The position numbers and the translations under genes are program-made. Shown here piece by piece: positions 15,289 to 24,143 of a stretch of DNA of 42,795 nt; within the stretch, counting starts at the first letter, position 1; the number at the start of each line of letters is the position of its first letter. The notes under the pieces were generated by a model. It was not told the DNA's origin. It was given only the letters and a program-made list of their open reading frames with translations, and ran no database searches. Source of the stretch: CAZOGW01 sp964579415 (lineage in GTDB: Bacteria > Actinomycetota > Acidimicrobiia > Spongiisociales > UBA5794); contig CAZOGW010000011.1 in the NCBI GenBank assembly GCA_964579415.1, positions 1 to 42,795 of the forward strand. Reading direction: 5' to 3'.

Positions 15289-16161
15289 TCAACCGTCGAG
15301 TCGCGGCCTGCCGATCCACAGGGCGGTGAGCACCACCGCCACCCCGGTCGCCTGCAGCAGGTTGAGCTGCTCGTGGGCGACGACGATGCCGATCAGCAAC
15401 GCCACCACGGGAATGAGGAGGGTGAGCAGGGTGACCTGCGCCACCGGGAGCTTCCCGATCCCGGAGAACCAGCATGCGTAGGCGAGGGCGGTCCCGAGGA
15501 CGAGGAGCCAGGCGTAGCCGCCCAGGTTGGCGGCGGTGAGGGCGGGGGGAGCACCCTCGACGAGGAGCGCCACCGGGGCGAGAAGGACGCCGCCGGCGAC
15601 GAGCTGCCAGGAGGTGAAGGCCAGCAGCGTTGTGGGCGGGGACCACCTCTTGACGAGCACGGTGCCGCCGGCGAACGACACGGCGCCGCCGAGGGCGGCG
15701 GCGACACCGAGAGGGTCGAGGGCGGCATCGGGTCGCAGCACCAGCAGGGACACACCGACCACGCCGAGGAGGCCGGCGACGACGATGCGCCGCCGCATCG
15801 CCTCTCCGAGGAGGATCGCCGCCAGCACCGCGGCGATGAGGGGCTGGATGGCGGCGATGGTGGCGGCGACACCTCCGGGCAGCCGGTAGGCGGCGGCGAA
15901 GAGGAACCCGAAGAAGAGCCCGAAGTTGAGGCCGCCGAGCACCGCCGAGCGCAGCCACCACACTCCGCGCGGTAGCTCGCGAGCCACCACCAGCACCAGC
16001 AATCCGGCCCCGAGGGCACGCAGCGCGCCGGTCAGCAGCGGACGTCCCGGTGGAAGGAACTCGGTGGTGACGTAGTAGGTGGTCCCCCACAGCACCGGCG
16101 CCAGCGCGGTGACGAGCGAGGTCCCGACGGCGCTCCGCGGCGCCCTGCCCTGGTCGGTCAT
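15289..16161 (-). CDS. EamA (DMT superfamily) transporter
   Basis: This 290-residue membrane protein consists of two EamA repeats with about ten helices. The first repeat starts LVTALAPVLWGTTYYVTTEFLPPGRPLLTGALR, which is the RhaT/EamA-type opening, and ends ILLGEAMRRRIVVAGLLGVVGVSLLV. The second runs from about residue 150 to GIVVAHEQLNLLQATGVAVVLTAL. These carriers export amino acids, metabolites or drugs; the substrate is not predictable. The ATG start is clear. The 3' end converges on the M20 gene with 25 bp between the stops. A second EamA gene begins at 41969. Confidence 0.9.
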   Translation of the reverse strand: MTDQGRAPRSAVGTSLVTALAPVLWGTTYYVTTEFLPPGRPLLTGALRALGAGLLVLVVARELPRGVWWLRSAVLGGLNFGLFFGFLFAAAYRLPGGVAATIAAIQPLIAAVLAAILLGEAMRRRIVVAGLLGVVGVSLLVLRPDAALDPLGVAAALGGAVSFAGGTVLVKRWSPPTTLLAFTSWQLVAGGVLLAPVALLVEGAPPALTAANLGGYAWLLVLGTALAYACWFSGIGKLPVAQVTLLTLLIPVVALLIGIVVAHEQLNLLQATGVAVVLTALWIGRPRLDG

Positions 16162-16215
16162 GCCGTGTCAGTCCGGGCTGGTCGGGGTCACGGCAACCAC
16201 CCTCGCAGTGGGCAG

Positions 16216-16236
16216 GTATCCGGTATCCGGTATCCG
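16216..16236 (+). repeat. Heptad array GTATCCG x3
   Basis: Three exact GTATCCG units lie in the 236-bp gap between the divergent EamA and ybaK genes. This is the only array not at any gene 3' end. The rest of the gap holds no clear promoter or RNA that I can support. Confidence 0.85.
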
Positions 16237-16397
16237 GCAACAAGTACCGAGCCGACGACGCCACGGGTACCGGGCTGTCGAGGTGCCTCCCAGATACGAC
16301 AGCAATCGCACGTCGGCTGGCGCGGTTCGTCCATCATGGGGCGCATGCGGGGACCTTATCCGATCGCACGTGCCCGCAGGACCGGGGCAAAGTCGCC

Positions 16398-16880
16398 ATG
16401 ACCAAGACCAATGCCATCCGGCTCATCGAGCGGGCCGGGATCGCCCACGAGCTCCGCTCCTACGAGATCTCCATGGAGGAGTTCAGCGCCGAAGCGGTGG
16501 CCGAGCTGATCGGGCTGCCGGCCGATCAGGTATTCAAGACGCTGGTGGCGACCGGGCCCGACGGAGGCGCCGTGTTCGCGGTGATCCCCGCCGACGCCTC
16601 CCTCGACCTGAAGGCGCTGGCGAAGGCAGCCGGCGCCCGCTCGATGAGCCTGGTGTCGGTGCGGGAGGTGGAACCGCTGACCGGTTACCGCCGAGGCGGG
16701 GTCACCGCCATCGGGGCCCGCCGGGAGCTGCCGGTGTTCCTCGAGGAGGCGGCGGTCCTGTCCGACACCATCGCCGTCTCCGCGGGACTGAAGGGTCTTC
16801 AGGTGGTCCTCGCCACCGACGACTACATCGCCCTCACCGGGGCCACGGTTGCCGACATCACCACCCGCGCCGGACCCTGA
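16398..16880 (+). CDS. YbaK/ProX-type aminoacyl-tRNA deacylase
   Basis: This 160-residue protein has the complete YbaK/EbsC fold. The N-terminal TNAIRLIERAGIAHELRSYE, the VFKTLVATG strand, LDLKALAKAAGARSM and the GYRRGGVTAIGARRELPVFLEE segment are all diagnostic. Such enzymes remove mischarged amino acids from tRNA, classically Cys-tRNA(Pro), in the cytosol. The length matches the single-domain family. The ribosome site is weak (GGGGCAAAG). It is followed 86 bp later by purA, in which a TAGACT -10-like element (16932-16937) suggests a separate purA promoter. Confidence 0.93.
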   Translation: MTKTNAIRLIERAGIAHELRSYEISMEEFSAEAVAELIGLPADQVFKTLVATGPDGGAVFAVIPADASLDLKALAKAAGARSMSLVSVREVEPLTGYRRGGVTAIGARRELPVFLEEAAVLSDTIAVSAGLKGLQVVLATDDYIALTGATVADITTRAGP

Positions 16881-16966
16881 CGGGACGCCCGACGAGCGGG
16901 ACATCGGGGCATGCGCCATCCCGCCCGCCCTTAGACTCCGGGGCGCCACTCGCGAAAGGGCTCTGC

Positions 16967-18241
16967 ATGTCCGCCACGATCGTCGTCGGTACCCAGTGGG
17001 GTGACGAAGGCAAGGGGAAGGTGATCGACGTCCTCTCCGAGGACGCCGACATGGTGGTGCGCTACCAGGGCGGTAACAACGCCGGGCACACCATCGTCGT
17101 CGGCGACGAGCGCTTCGCCCTCACCCTGATCCCCTCCGGCGTCCTCTACCCCAACGTGACGCCGGTGATCGGCAACGGCTGCGTCGTCGACCCGGCGGTA
17201 CTGCTGGGCGAGATGGCCACCCTCTCGGAGCGGGGCATCGACCCGTCGCGGTTGCGGCTGTCGGGCAACGCCCACCTCATCATGCCCTACCACCGCAAGC
17301 TGGACGCGGTGATGGAGCGGTTCCTCGGACGCCAGCAGATCGGCACCACCAAGCGTGGCATCGGCCCGGCCTACACCGACAAGTACTCCCGACAGGGCAT
17401 CCGGGTCCAGGACCTCTTCGACCCGAAGATCTTCCGCTCCAAGCTGGAGGTGGCCCTCAAGGAAAAGAACAAGATTCTCACCAAGGTCTACAACCAGATG
17501 CCGATGGACCTGGAGCCCATCTGCGAGGAGTACCTGGAATTCGCCGACCGGCTCCACGAGCACGTCGCCGACGCCTCCCTTCTGGTGTGGGAGGCGATCC
17601 GCGACGGCAAGACGGTGCTCTTCGAGGGCGCCCAGGCGACGCTGCTCGATATCGACCACGGCACCTACCCGTTCGTCACCTCGTCGAACCCCACCGCCGG
17701 CGGTGTCGGCCCCGGTGTCGGCATCGGGCCCACCGCCATCGACCGTGTGGTCGGTGTGGCCAAGGCATACATATCCCGGGTGGGCAGCGGGCCATTCCCC
17801 ACCGAGTTGGACAACCCCATCGGGGAGAAGATGGTGGAGATCGGCGGTGAGTTCGGGACCGTGACCGGGCGCCGCCGCCGCTGCGGTTGGCTCGACGGCG
17901 TGGCGCTGCGCTACGCGGTGCGCATCAACGGCCTCACCGAGATCGCCCTCACCAAGCTGGACGTGCTGTCGCACTTCGAGACGCTGCGGGTGGCCACCGC
18001 CTACGACTCGCTGGACCACCGCCACACCGAGTTCCCCCGGCAGCAGCGGGTCCTCTACAACTGCCACCCCGTCTACGACGATCTGGGCGGCTGGAACACG
18101 GACATCTCCGGGATCACCGACTACCGCGACCTACCCAAGCAGGCACAGCAGTACGTCGAATACGTCGAGGAACTGGCAGGGGTCCCGGTCACCATGGTGT
18201 CGGTGGGGCCCTCCCGCGCCGCGACGCTGACCCGGAGTTGA
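16967..18241 (+). CDS. purA: Adenylosuccinate synthetase PurA
   Basis: This 424-residue enzyme makes adenylosuccinate from IMP, aspartate and GTP, the first step from IMP to AMP. I start at the ATG at 16967 (MSATIVVGTQWGDEGKGKVID); the longer open frame upstream is the ybaK shadow. Visible motifs are GDEGKGK, the switch segment GNNAGHTIVV, TTKRGIGPAYTDKYSRQGIR, FEGAQATLLDIDHGTYPFVT, RVGSGPFPTEL and TGRRRRCGWLD, all in family order. GAAAGGG lies upstream as a ribosome site. A pair of heptad arrays separates it from purD. Confidence 0.97.
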   Translation: MSATIVVGTQWGDEGKGKVIDVLSEDADMVVRYQGGNNAGHTIVVGDERFALTLIPSGVLYPNVTPVIGNGCVVDPAVLLGEMATLSERGIDPSRLRLSGNAHLIMPYHRKLDAVMERFLGRQQIGTTKRGIGPAYTDKYSRQGIRVQDLFDPKIFRSKLEVALKEKNKILTKVYNQMPMDLEPICEEYLEFADRLHEHVADASLLVWEAIRDGKTVLFEGAQATLLDIDHGTYPFVTSSNPTAGGVGPGVGIGPTAIDRVVGVAKAYISRVGSGPFPTELDNPIGEKMVEIGGEFGTVTGRRRRCGWLDGVALRYAVRINGLTEIALTKLDVLSHFETLRVATAYDSLDHRHTEFPRQQRVLYNCHPVYDDLGGWNTDISGITDYRDLPKQAQQYVEYVEELAGVPVTMVSVGPSRAATLTRS

Positions 18242-18283
18242 GCAGGTGTGCCCGGGCATCACCGGTCACATCCGGAGCGGGGA

Positions 18284-18361
18284 GTACTTGGTACTTGGTA
18301 CTTGGTATCTGGTCTGGCGACCGTCCCGCTTCTCGTAGTACGTAGTACGTAGTACGTAGTA
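18284..18361 (+). repeat. Two heptad arrays between purA and purD
   Basis: Array 1 (18284-18311) is GTACTTG x3 plus GTATCTG. Array 2 (18334-18361) is CGTAGTA x4, that is GTACGTA units, whose TACGTA cores are palindromic. A possible purD -10 element (TACACT, 18374-18379) lies 12 bp after array 2, which puts the -35 position inside the array. Confidence 0.92.
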
Positions 18362-18373
18362 CCGGCCCTGCGA

Positions 18374-18379
18374 TACACT
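18374..18379 (+). promoter_or_regulatory. Possible -10 box for purD
   Basis: TACACT fits the TANNNT pattern and lies 33 bp before the purD ATG. The -35 region at 17 bp spacing would fall inside the GTACGTA array. No match to TTGACA is seen there. Confidence 0.3.
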
Positions 18380-18412
18380 CTGACCCGCTGTGCGCACCCA
18401 GGTCACCCCCCG

Positions 18413-19696
18413 ATGAACGTCCTGCTTCTGGGCGGAGGTGGCCGGGAGCACGCCATCGGGTGGAAGCTGGCGCAAAGCCCGCGGTTCGGGTCGCTGATCT
18501 CGGCACCGGGGAACCCGGGACTGGCCGACCTGGGCGAGGTGTTGCCGGGCTTTCCCCACACCGACCCTGAGGCGGTCACCGAGTTGGCGCGGGACCGCCG
18601 TGTCGACCTGGTGGTGGTCGGCGAGGAGGCGCCGCTGGCCGCCGGGGTGGTCGATGTGCTCACCGCCGCCGGAATCCCCGCCTTCGGCCCCACCCGGGCC
18701 AACGCCCGCCTGGAGTCGTCCAAGTCGTTCGCCAAGGACGTCATGCGCCGCGCCGGCGTGCCCACCGGCGCCGCCCACGTCTTCGACGACGCCGCCTCGG
18801 CACTAGAGCACCTCGAAACCGCGCCGAGGCCGTACGTCGTCAAAGCCGACGGGCTCGCCGCCGGCAAGGGCGTCCTCGTCACCGGGGACGTCGACGCCGC
18901 CCGCGCCTGGGTGCATCGCTGCTTCGGTGGCGGCTTCGGTGAGGCCGGCAACCGTGTGGTCGTCGAGGAGCACCTCACCGGCGACGAGGTATCGGTGTTC
19001 GCCATCTGCGACGGGACCAGGGCGCTGCCGCTGGCGCCGGCCCGGGACCACAAGCGCCTCGGCGACGGCGACACCGGGCCCAACACCGGCGGCATGGGTT
19101 GCTTCTCCCCCGTCGACGACCTGCCTCCCGACCTGGTGGAGACGACGATGCGCGACATCGTCGAGCCGGTGCTGGCGACCCTGTCCGCCGACGGCACGCC
19201 CTACCGCGGGTTCCTTTACGCCGGCCTGATGCTCACCGGGGACGGGCCGCAGGTGATCGAGTTCAACTGCCGCCTCGGCGACCCGGAGGCGCAGGTGCTC
19301 CTACCCCGGTTCGAGGGCGATCTGCTCGAGCTGGCGGCCGCCGGGGCCGCCGGGAGCCTCCCCGATCATCCCCTGTCGTGGAGCCCGCAGGCGGCGGTGG
19401 CGGTGGCGCTGGCCGCCCCCGGCTACCCGGAGGCCCCGCAGAAGGGATCCCTGATCGAAGGGCTCGACCAGGTGCCCTCGGATACGGTCGTCTTCCACGC
19501 CGGTACCGCCCGGACCGACGACGGGCTCGTCACCGCCGGGGGGCGAGTCCTCTACGCCGTCGCTCTCGGCGACGACCTGGAACAGGCCCGGCACCGGGCA
19601 TACGCCACTGTCGACCGAATCCGCTTCGACGGCATGCAGTACCGCACCGACATCGGCGGCGGCGCCAGAACAGAAATCGAGAGGAGCACGGTGTGA
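18413..19696 (+). CDS. purD: Phosphoribosylamine-glycine ligase (GARS) PurD
   Basis: This 427-residue ATP-grasp enzyme joins glycine to phosphoribosylamine, the second step of IMP synthesis. The N-terminal domain opens MNVLLLGGGGREHAIGWKLA. The ATP-grasp part carries SKSFAKDVMRRAGVPT, VVKADGLAAGKGV and RDHKRLGDGDTGPNTGGMG. The metal-binding site is VIEFNCRLGDPEAQ, and the C-terminal domain ends with the expected small beta-sheet. The length is normal. Its TGA overlaps the GTG of purE. It opens a purD-purE-purB-GNAT run of overlapping genes. Confidence 0.97.
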   Translation: MNVLLLGGGGREHAIGWKLAQSPRFGSLISAPGNPGLADLGEVLPGFPHTDPEAVTELARDRRVDLVVVGEEAPLAAGVVDVLTAAGIPAFGPTRANARLESSKSFAKDVMRRAGVPTGAAHVFDDAASALEHLETAPRPYVVKADGLAAGKGVLVTGDVDAARAWVHRCFGGGFGEAGNRVVVEEHLTGDEVSVFAICDGTRALPLAPARDHKRLGDGDTGPNTGGMGCFSPVDDLPPDLVETTMRDIVEPVLATLSADGTPYRGFLYAGLMLTGDGPQVIEFNCRLGDPEAQVLLPRFEGDLLELAAAGAAGSLPDHPLSWSPQAAVAVALAAPGYPEAPQKGSLIEGLDQVPSDTVVFHAGTARTDDGLVTAGGRVLYAVALGDDLEQARHRAYATVDRIRFDGMQYRTDIGGGARTEIERSTV

Positions 19697-20139
19697 AGGT
19701 TGCCATCCTGATGGGCTCGGAGAAGGACGCCGACAAGATGCGGCCCGCCGCCGACGTGCTCGACGAGTTCGGCGTGGAGAGCGAAACCCACGTGATGTCG
19801 GCCCACCGCACCCCGGCCAGGGTGGCCCAGTTCGCCACCGCGGCCCGCGACGCCGGTTTCGGCGTCGTCATCTGCGGTGCCGGCAAGGCCGCCCACCTCG
19901 CCGGCGCCGTCGCCGCCCACACCACTCTTCCAGTCATCGGTGTGCCCATCGCCGCCGGCGGGCTCGGCGGCCTCGACGCCCTCCTCTCCACCGTGCAGAT
20001 GCCAACCGGCATCCCGGTCGCGACGGTGGCGGTGGACTCGGCGGCCAATGCCGGTTACCTGGCCGTGGCCATCCTGGCGGTAACGGACGCCGCGCTGGCG
20101 GCACGGCTCGACGGCTACCGGAGCGAGCTGGCCGGATGA
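19693..20139 (+). CDS. purE: N5-carboxyaminoimidazole ribonucleotide mutase PurE
   Basis: This 148-residue mutase shifts the carboxyl of N5-CAIR to make CAIR. The GTG start on the purD stop is preferred; the longer frame upstream is a purD shadow. SAHRTPARV (catalytic His), CGAGKAAHLAG and VQMPTGIPVATVAV mark a class I PurE. The phosphate-binding loop reads MGSEKDADKM, where most PurE proteins have GSxSDW: the second Ser is Lys and the following Trp is Ala. The partner purK is not in the window. It overlaps purB by ATGA. Confidence 0.95.
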   Translation: MKVAILMGSEKDADKMRPAADVLDEFGVESETHVMSAHRTPARVAQFATAARDAGFGVVICGAGKAAHLAGAVAAHTTLPVIGVPIAAGGLGGLDALLSTVQMPTGIPVATVAVDSAANAGYLAVAILAVTDAALAARLDGYRSELAG

Positions 20140-21437
20140 TCCCCCGCTACACCACGCCGGAGATGTCCGCCTTGTGGAGTGAGGCACACAAGCTGGCGGT
20201 GTGGAAGGAGGTGGAGACCCTGGTCGTCGAGGCCTGGGTCGCCGAAGGAGTCGCCCCCTCCGGGGTGGCGGAAGCGCTGCGAGCCGCTCCCGAGGTGGAC
20301 CCGGATGCATGGAAGGAACGGGAGGCGGTCACCAACCACGACGTCGCCGCTTTCGTCGACCTGCTGGCGGCGTCGGTGGAAACCGGCGGCGAGTGGGTCC
20401 ACTACGGCCTCACCTCCTCCGACGTGCTCGACACCGCCCTCGGCGTGCTGATGCGTGACGCCACCGAACTGCTGCTGCAGCGGCTCGGCGAACTGCTCAC
20501 GGTGGTGAAGCGCCGCGCCTTCGAACATCGGGCCTCGGCGATGATCGGTCGCACCCATGGCATCTGGGCCGAGCCCACCAGCTTCGGTCTCAAGCTGGCC
20601 GGCTGGGCCTTCGAGGTGGCCCGCGACATCGAGCGACTTCGCCACGCCGGCGACGGCGCCGCGGTCGGAAAGATCTCCGGCGCGGTGGGCACGTACGCCC
20701 ACACGCCGCCCTCGATCGAGGACTTCGTGTGCGGCCGCCTCGGCCTCGGTGTCGAGCCGGCCTCGACGCAGGTGGTCGCCAGGGATCGCCATGCCGAGCT
20801 GCTGTCGACGCTGGCCCTGGTGGGGGCCACCCTGGAACGGTTCGCCACCGAGATCCGCCACCTGCAGCGCAGCGAGGTGGGGGAGGTCCGGGAGTCCTTC
20901 GGCCCCAGGCAGAAGGGTTCGTCGGCGATGCCGCACAAACGCAACCCGATCGCCTCCGAGAACGCCACCGGCATCGCCCGGCTGCTGCGCGGCTACGCCG
21001 GGGCCGGCCTGGAAGATGTCGCCCTGTGGCACGAGCGCGACATCAGCCACTCGTCGGTGGAGCGGGTCGCCCTGGTCGATGCCTTCCTCGCCCTCGACTA
21101 CACACTGGTGCGGATGACCCGCCTCATCGACGATCTGGTAGTCGACACCGAACGCATGGCGGCCAACCTGGAGGCGACCCGAGGCCTGGTGTTCTCCCAG
21201 GCCGTCCTGTTGGCACTGGCCGAAACCGGGATGAGCCGCGACCAGGCCTACCGCATCGTCCAGCGCAACGCCCTCGCCACCTGGGACGGAGGGGAGAGCC
21301 TGCACGACCTTCTCGCCGCCGACCCCGACGTCACCCTCGACCCGGGCACACTCGGCGCCTGCTTCTCAACCGGCCGCTTCCTGGGCAACACCACCGTCGT
21401 GTTCGACCGCCTCGCCGCGCTTGAGGTCGACGGATGA
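20136..21437 (+). CDS. purB: Adenylosuccinate lyase PurB
   Basis: This 433-residue homotetrameric lyase acts twice in the pathway, on SAICAR and on adenylosuccinate, releasing fumarate. Family landmarks are YTTPEMSALWSEAHKLAVWK at the N-terminus, HYGLTSSDVLDTAL, GRTHGIWAEPTSFG, the superfamily signature SSAMPHKRNP near 262-271, and LWHERDISHSSVER. It starts at an ATG overlapping the purE stop and itself overlaps the next GNAT gene by 4 bp. It places SAICAR cleavage and AMP formation in the same operon. Confidence 0.97.
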   Translation: MIPRYTTPEMSALWSEAHKLAVWKEVETLVVEAWVAEGVAPSGVAEALRAAPEVDPDAWKEREAVTNHDVAAFVDLLAASVETGGEWVHYGLTSSDVLDTALGVLMRDATELLLQRLGELLTVVKRRAFEHRASAMIGRTHGIWAEPTSFGLKLAGWAFEVARDIERLRHAGDGAAVGKISGAVGTYAHTPPSIEDFVCGRLGLGVEPASTQVVARDRHAELLSTLALVGATLERFATEIRHLQRSEVGEVRESFGPRQKGSSAMPHKRNPIASENATGIARLLRGYAGAGLEDVALWHERDISHSSVERVALVDAFLALDYTLVRMTRLIDDLVVDTERMAANLEATRGLVFSQAVLLALAETGMSRDQAYRIVQRNALATWDGGESLHDLLAADPDVTLDPGTLGACFSTGRFLGNTTVVFDRLAALEVDG

Positions 21438-22120
21438 TGGATAGCGCATGGGACGCTGCCGTGCCCGACCTGCCTCGGTGGGTGGAGGTACGGTCGATGC
21501 TGCTGCACGACGCGGCGCGGCTGATGGGAGCGCCCTCGGGGGGTGTGGTGGTCGATCTCGAGGGGGAGACCGCCGGGGTGGTCGGGCTCCCTACCGCTGA
21601 GGTGCTCGGCGAGGCTTTGGCTTTGCTGGTTCCCGATGCCGACGTGCTCGTCGTCGCCGAGAGCCTGACCCACGTTCGGTCGCTGCTGCCCGACCGCAAC
21701 CCGCGGCGTGCCGTGATCCACGGGCCGCTCCAGGTAACCGCCGCCGCACCGGACCCGACCGTCGAGATCGGCGAGGTTGACGACGCCCTGCTGGCGTCGC
21801 TGCCACCGGAGTTGGCAGAGGAGGTCGACGGTGCCCGCCTGGTCGCGGTGCGCCGGGTCGCCGGGCAGCCGGTGGCGGCGTGTGCCTCGTGGTGGCCCAC
21901 CGAGACGCTGTGGGATGTCGGGATCGACACCCTGGAGAGCCACCGCCGCCAGGGCCACGCCCGGGCGTGTTTCCGCGCCCTGGCCTCGCACCTGGCCGGA
22001 GAGGGCCTGCGACCGGTGTGGGGCGCCTACGAGGACAACCCCCCCTCGCTGGAGATGGCCGCTTCCCTCGGCTTCGAGCCCACCGACGAACTCTGGGTCT
22101 TCGACGTACCTAGTACTTAG
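21434..22120 (+). CDS. GNAT-family acetyltransferase coupled to purB
   Basis: This 228-residue protein has a C-terminal GNAT domain (about 130-225). The acetyl-CoA loop is VGIDTLESHRRQGHARACFRAL, followed by the last strands WGAYEDNPPSLEMAASLGFEP. The N-terminal 120 residues resemble the regulatory-looking half of two-domain GNAT proteins but give no function. The substrate is unknown. The ATG overlaps purB, so it is co-translated. Its last codons (Val-Pro-Ser-Thr-stop) are made by heptad-array sequence, so the C-terminus was probably altered by the repeat. It converges on a DUF3352 gene with 20 bp between. Confidence 0.88.
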   Translation: MMDSAWDAAVPDLPRWVEVRSMLLHDAARLMGAPSGGVVVDLEGETAGVVGLPTAEVLGEALALLVPDADVLVVAESLTHVRSLLPDRNPRRAVIHGPLQVTAAAPDPTVEIGEVDDALLASLPPELAEEVDGARLVAVRRVAGQPVAACASWWPTETLWDVGIDTLESHRRQGHARACFRALASHLAGEGLRPVWGAYEDNPPSLEMAASLGFEPTDELWVFDVPST

Positions 22121-22139
22121 TACCTAGTACTTAGTACCC
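22106..22139 (+). repeat. Heptad array GTACCTA/GTACTTA at a convergent junction
   Basis: Units alternate GTACCTA, GTACTTA, GTACCTA, GTACTTA and end GTACCCA. The first two units encode the last four residues and the stop of the GNAT gene. The array ends 2 bp before the stop of the minus-strand gene. No hairpin terminator is present for either gene. Confidence 0.93.
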
Positions 22140-22140
22140 A

Positions 22141-24087
22141 TCAGTTCGCGTTCGAGGTCGGCTCGTTGAAGCTGACGACGAAGTGGGCGGTGAACCGATT
22201 GCCGATCTGGGTCGCCGAGCCCGCGACGGCCTCGAACACCTCCAGGTCCTCCGACTGGTCTTCGAACAGCTCCCCCACGGCGGCCATGTCGACGTAGAGC
22301 ACCAGGCCCTCGCCGGGCAACTCGGCGTCGAGTCTCTGGTAGAGCTCGGAGTCGATGAGGAGGTCGCCGGTGGCGTCCGTCACCGCGCTCTCGCCGGTGC
22401 CGATGATGATGTAGTCGTCGGTGACCCTCACGGCACCGAGGGGGAACCCCTCGACGGTGATCAGCGAAGCCTCGTCGCCGGGCTCGACGCTGACGCCGAA
22501 ACCGGAGGCGAGCCCGACCAACTCGTCGACGAGTCCCTGTCCCGACGCCTGGTCCACGATCCCCAACGCCACGGCGAAAGATGCCTCGACCGGGATGAGG
22601 AACTGCGGGTCTCCCGCGGCGGGCGTGACGGCCAGCTCGAACCCGCCGGTAAGCGTTTCGAAGAGCCTCTCCACCAGCGCGGCGACCATCGGGTCACCGG
22701 ACGTCATGCCTTCGAGCATGGTGTCGTACTCGTCCTGGCCCATCTCCATGAACAGATCGCCGAGGGACTCGTCGGTGTCGAGCGCCAGGCCGAAGTAGGC
22801 GGCGGTGCCCGCGGGGAGAGCGTCGCGGAAGGGCGACGGGCCGATCTCACGAAGGAAGGCGGGTGGAGTGTCACCGTCAGCTTCGGCAGAGGTGATCACG
22901 GCGGAGACATCCATCGCGATACCGGACGGGGTGAGGCCGACACCGGCGGCGACGTGGCCGTCGATGTCGAGCTGGGCGAGGTCCTCGAGCTCAGGGTCGT
23001 CGCCTGCCGCCTCGGAGATGGCGCCCAGGTCGAAGTAGAACCAGAGTCCCTGATCGACAACGTCCGCCGTGGCCGCGGCGAACTCCTCGTTGCCGGTGAT
23101 CGACTCCCCACCGGCGGCGGTGGCGGTCGCCTCGTCGAGCAGTGCCTGACTGGATGTGACGAGGAGAAGTCCCTCCCGCACCGAGATGTAGGGGGCGTCG
23201 TCGTCGGAACCCACCCGCAGGATGTCGCCGTCCTCGTCGGGGATCACGGTCGCCGTCTCCTCACCCGACTCCTCGATGTAGCCGGGGAGCTTCTCGTAGA
23301 CGAACTGGCGCGCCCCGTCCTCGTCCCGCAGCGAGATGGCGGCGACGATGGTGGGGACGCCCTCGTCCGTGGTAGCGGCCAGGTCCCTCATCCCCAGCGC
23401 GGCGGAGCGGCCGATCCACGGGTAGACCTCCTCCTCGAGGTCGATGTCGGACTCCTCGGCGATGGCATCCTCGAGAGCGCCGATCAGGTCGTCGACCGTC
23501 TCCACGGGCTCGTCGGTCTCCAGTTCGGCGGTGAGCTCGTCGGAGAAGGCGGCAATGGCCCGGTCGACACCTTCGGTGTCCTCGAAGCCGAGCAGGTCGA
23601 TGCCGACGACGAACTCCATGTCCGCCGGGATGGCGCGCAGGGCCTCGTCGGCGTCGCCACGGGCGCGCTGCACGAACCATATGCCGCCCACCACGACGGC
23701 GGCAGCGAGCACCACGCCGCCGACGACCATGAGCGGTTTGACGCTCTTGCCGGTGGCGCCCGCCGCTGCGGCGGTTGCCTCCGGTGCCTGGTCCACGGAC
23801 CCCTCGGATGCATCGTCGGCGGCGACTCCCGCGGCGACGGACTCGGGGACCACACCGGCGTCGATCGGCTCGATCGGGACGGTCACGTCTGCGGGCGGCT
23901 CCACCGGAATCTCGGTGGAGGATTCGCCGACCTCGGCCGCCACATCGCCGGCATCCTCGACGGAGTCCGTGGCGGTGTCACCGGCGGCGTCGGCCACGGC
24001 GTCACCCGCCGCCTCGACGGGCTGCACCGCATCAGCGGCGGGCTGATCGGGCGTGAGGCCCTCGTCGGGGGTGTTCTCGTTGTCCAT
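22141..24087 (-). CDS. DUF3352-type membrane-anchored protein
   Basis: This is 648 residues from the ATG at 24087 (MDNENTPDEG), which has GAGGATCC upstream. The N-terminal 115 residues are low complexity (Ala, Asp, Glu, Val, Pro). One membrane segment follows (about 117-139, LMVVGGVVLAAAVVVGGIWFV). The rest is probably extracytoplasmic and resembles DUF3352 proteins: a pattern starting IPADMEFVVGIDLLGFEDTEGV, then alternating beta/alpha segments with no cysteine or enzymatic motif. The role is unknown. It lies 85 bp downstream of the amidase gene on the same strand, and a cell-envelope link is only an inference. The 12-bp palindrome GGCGCTAGCGCC (24144-24155) lies in the gap. Confidence 0.8.
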   Translation of the reverse strand: MDNENTPDEGLTPDQPAADAVQPVEAAGDAVADAAGDTATDSVEDAGDVAAEVGESSTEIPVEPPADVTVPIEPIDAGVVPESVAAGVAADDASEGSVDQAPEATAAAAGATGKSVKPLMVVGGVVLAAAVVVGGIWFVQRARGDADEALRAIPADMEFVVGIDLLGFEDTEGVDRAIAAFSDELTAELETDEPVETVDDLIGALEDAIAEESDIDLEEEVYPWIGRSAALGMRDLAATTDEGVPTIVAAISLRDEDGARQFVYEKLPGYIEESGEETATVIPDEDGDILRVGSDDDAPYISVREGLLLVTSSQALLDEATATAAGGESITGNEEFAAATADVVDQGLWFYFDLGAISEAAGDDPELEDLAQLDIDGHVAAGVGLTPSGIAMDVSAVITSAEADGDTPPAFLREIGPSPFRDALPAGTAAYFGLALDTDESLGDLFMEMGQDEYDTMLEGMTSGDPMVAALVERLFETLTGGFELAVTPAAGDPQFLIPVEASFAVALGIVDQASGQGLVDELVGLASGFGVSVEPGDEASLITVEGFPLGAVRVTDDYIIIGTGESAVTDATGDLLIDSELYQRLDAELPGEGLVLYVDMAAVGELFEDQSEDLEVFEAVAGSATQIGNRFTAHFVVSFNEPTSNAN

Positions 24088-24143
24088 GGCGTGACGGATC
24101 CTCGGAGGTAGGGGCGGGGTGGCCGCCATTGTTCCAGGGCCTG

